From Desulfatitalea sp. UBA4791 (GTDB taxonomy: Bacteria; Desulfobacterota; Desulfobacteria; Desulfobacterales; Desulfosarcinaceae): DNA of 64,000 bases. Below, one piece after another: positions 62,436 through 64,000 of the stretch (position 1 is the stretch's first letter; every line of letters begins with the position of its first letter). The position numbers and the translations under genes are program-made. Location of the stretch: assembly GCA_002402905.1 (NCBI GenBank), contig DHGT01000124.1, positions 53,183-117,182 on the forward strand, in the 5' to 3' direction. The notes below the pieces were generated by a model. That model was given only the letters and a program-made list of their open reading frames with translations. It searched no databases and was not told the DNA's origin.

Positions 62436-63893
62436 TTGAAACCGGTTCCACCACAAACGCCCAAAGCCGGCTGTCCCGGTGTCGTTGTCGCCGCCCTGCG
62501 CGGTGGTTCAGGAAAAACGATTTTCTCGGTCGGCATCATCGCGGCGCTGAAAAACCGTGGCGTACGGGTTGCGCCCTTTAAAAAAGGTCCCGATTATATC
62601 GATGCCGGCTGGCTGGCTTTGGCTGCCGGCCGGCCTTGTTATAACCTGGACACCTTCCTTATCGATTCCCCCACCATTGTCGATTCGTTTCAAAGGCACA
62701 CGCAAACCGCCGGCGCCGCGGTGATCGAAGGCAATCGCGGCCTCTACGACTGCATCAGCACCGACGGCATGACCTCCACCGCCGAACTGGCCAAACTGCT
62801 CGGCCTGCCGGTCATCCTGTGCCTCGACGCCACCAAAACCACCCGTACCATGGCCGCCGTGGTGGCCGGCTGCGTCCAGTTTGACCCGGACGTTCAGATC
62901 AAGGGCATCGTCTTGAACCACGTCGCCGGTGCGCGCCATGAAAACATCCTGCGCACCAGTATCGAGGAGCATTGTGGCATCCCCGTGGTGGGAGCGGTTC
63001 CCAAGCTGCGCAAACAAAGCTTTCCCGAACGCCACATGGGGCTGGTGCCCACCTACGAGCACCAGTGGGCCCAGGATGCCGTGGCCACCATCGCCGAACT
63101 GGCGGAACAACATATCGACCTGGCCCGGCTGTCCGACATCGCCGGGATACCCTTGCATGGCCGCTTCGATCCCATGGGCACAGAAACCCGCGCCGCCGGA
63201 ACGATGACGCCTGAACCCACCGATATGGCGCCGGCCCTGAGGCGGCCGCGGATCGGCATTATCCGGGACTCGGCTTTCCAATTCTACTACCCGGAAAACC
63301 TCGATGCCCTGGTTCAGGCGGGCGCGGACCTGGTCGTCACGAGCCCATTGTTCGAAGACAACCTGCCCGACGTAGACGCCCTTTATATCGGCGGCGGCTT
63401 TCCCGAAACCCACGCTCAGCGCCTGGCCCGCAATGTGACCTACCGTGAGCAGATCAAGGGCCGGGCCGAGCAGGGCCTGCCCATCTATGCCGAGTGCGGC
63501 GGTCTGATGTACCTTGGCCGGGAACTCGTGCTCGACGACGGAACCTTTCCCATGACCGGCGTGCTGCCCGTTTCTTTCGGGTTTTCCAAGCGGCCCCAGG
63601 GGCACGGTTACACCATCGTCCGGGTGGCCCGCCCCAATCCGTTCTTTGAAACCGGCCAGATCATCAAGGGACACGAATTCCATTACTCGACGGTGCAGCT
63701 TCTGGAAAGCCCCCCAGAATCCATGGCTTTCGAAATGGAACGCGGAAAGGGGCTCAAAGACGGTCTGGACGGCTTGTGCCACAATCGCGTATTGGCGACC
63801 TATACCCACATCCACGCGCTGGGCACCCCTCAATGGGCACCCGCTCTCGTGGCCAGGGCGCGGGAATACCACCAGGCCAAATCGGGCCGCTGA
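62436..63893 (+). CDS. dsrN: Siroheme/cobyrinate a,c-diamide synthase (DsrN, CbiA/CobB family)
   Basis: A glutamine-dependent amidase of 485 residues. The N-terminal ATP-binding half has the P-loop ALRGGSGKTIFSVGI near 18-32 and FKKGPDYIDAGWLALAAGR near 48-66. The C-terminal class I glutaminase half has the nucleophile Cys in AECGGLMYLGREL near 350 and HEFHYS near 412. CbiA makes cobyrinic acid a,c-diamide; next to dsrABD the family member is taken to amidate siroheme to siroamide for DsrAB. Both roles are possible, since the nearby nrdJ needs B12. The TTG at 62436, 18 bases after dsrD, is the likely start but has no clear ribosome site. Confidence 0.9.
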   Translation: MKPVPPQTPKAGCPGVVVAALRGGSGKTIFSVGIIAALKNRGVRVAPFKKGPDYIDAGWLALAAGRPCYNLDTFLIDSPTIVDSFQRHTQTAGAAVIEGNRGLYDCISTDGMTSTAELAKLLGLPVILCLDATKTTRTMAAVVAGCVQFDPDVQIKGIVLNHVAGARHENILRTSIEEHCGIPVVGAVPKLRKQSFPERHMGLVPTYEHQWAQDAVATIAELAEQHIDLARLSDIAGIPLHGRFDPMGTETRAAGTMTPEPTDMAPALRRPRIGIIRDSAFQFYYPENLDALVQAGADLVVTSPLFEDNLPDVDALYIGGGFPETHAQRLARNVTYREQIKGRAEQGLPIYAECGGLMYLGRELVLDDGTFPMTGVLPVSFGFSKRPQGHGYTIVRVARPNPFFETGQIIKGHEFHYSTVQLLESPPESMAFEMERGKGLKDGLDGLCHNRVLATYTHIHALGTPQWAPALVARAREYHQAKSGR

Positions 63894-64000
63894 TCCTTCA
63901 CCGCCGACGTTATTTTTCAGCAATTCCAACTGAATGTGATTGACCCTGAAGGGCATGCTTTCCAGAAGTTATTTGATAAGAAATGAATACCACCAGTGAA

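Overview
The window comes from a GC-rich anaerobic sulfate reducer of the Desulfobacterota, most like the Desulfobacteraceae/Desulfosarcinaceae. The best evidence is at the right end: dsrA-dsrB-dsrD followed by a CbiA-like siroheme amidase gene (dsrN), the standard core of reductive dissimilatory sulfite reductase. Class II and class III ribonucleotide reductases side by side, propionyl-CoA synthetase and many two-component systems fit the same lifestyle. Gene content is mostly chromosomal housekeeping. I see no phage, integrase, IS transposase, CRISPR array, tRNA or rRNA.

Layout. 1-3.4 kb: glyoxylate-shunt pair (malate synthase, cut by the window edge, then isocitrate lyase) and a YihY-type membrane protein. 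3.4-5.3 kb (minus): a YqaA/DedA-like protein, pcm, and 5-formyl-THF cyclo-ligase. 5.4-11 kb (plus): serS with a promoter and terminator-like leader, thrC, a LysM protein and a TPR lipoprotein. 11.3-16.8 kb (minus): the type IV pilus alignment/secretin operon pilMNOPQ behind a small XRE regulator. 17.4-20.3 kb: a histidine kinase and its NtrC-type sigma-54 activator. 20.3-23.5 kb (minus): FmdB-like zinc ribbon, a Fur-FeoA fusion, an SH3 protein, a PfkB kinase and a YfgM-like TPR protein. 23.7-32 kb (minus): a 7TM histidine kinase, recN and a 1353-residue membrane protein of unknown function. 32-36 kb: a FAH-family enzyme and a hybrid kinase. 36-41.3 kb: a tandemly duplicated UvrA of about 1760 residues. 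41.5-44.8 kb: a PagL-like deacylase, an SDR, a fused SpmA-SpmB-like protein and a small coiled-coil protein. 45-50.8 kb: nrdJ, divergent from nrdD-nrdG, with NrdR-like boxes between them. 51-57.2 kb: prpE, a Bcr/CflA transporter, mltF and dapA. 57.4-63.9 kb: a TPR protein, an unrecognised 398-residue protein, then dsrA, dsrB, dsrD and dsrN.

How the genes work together. DsrAB reduces sulfite, DsrD stimulates it, and DsrN probably amidates its siroheme. PilM-N-O-P form the inner-membrane platform that couples to the PilQ secretin, and the TPR lipoprotein is a plausible pilotin. NrdJ and NrdD/NrdG supply deoxyribonucleotides with and without trace oxygen, probably under one NrdR-type control.

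The unexplained signals are mostly non-coding. Two copies of a dispersed repeat of about 210 bp lie in opposite orientation (27.76 and 55.79 kb), with a distant relative at 35.85 kb. A 183-bp imperfect palindrome lies at 42.1 kb and a 55-bp near-perfect palindrome at 11.1 kb. There is an attenuator-like serS leader, an orphan Shine-Dalgarno site in the dsr leader, and a strong hairpin between dsrB and dsrD. Protein-level oddities are the Fur-FeoA fusion, the double UvrA, the 1353-residue protein and the unknown protein directly upstream of dsrA.
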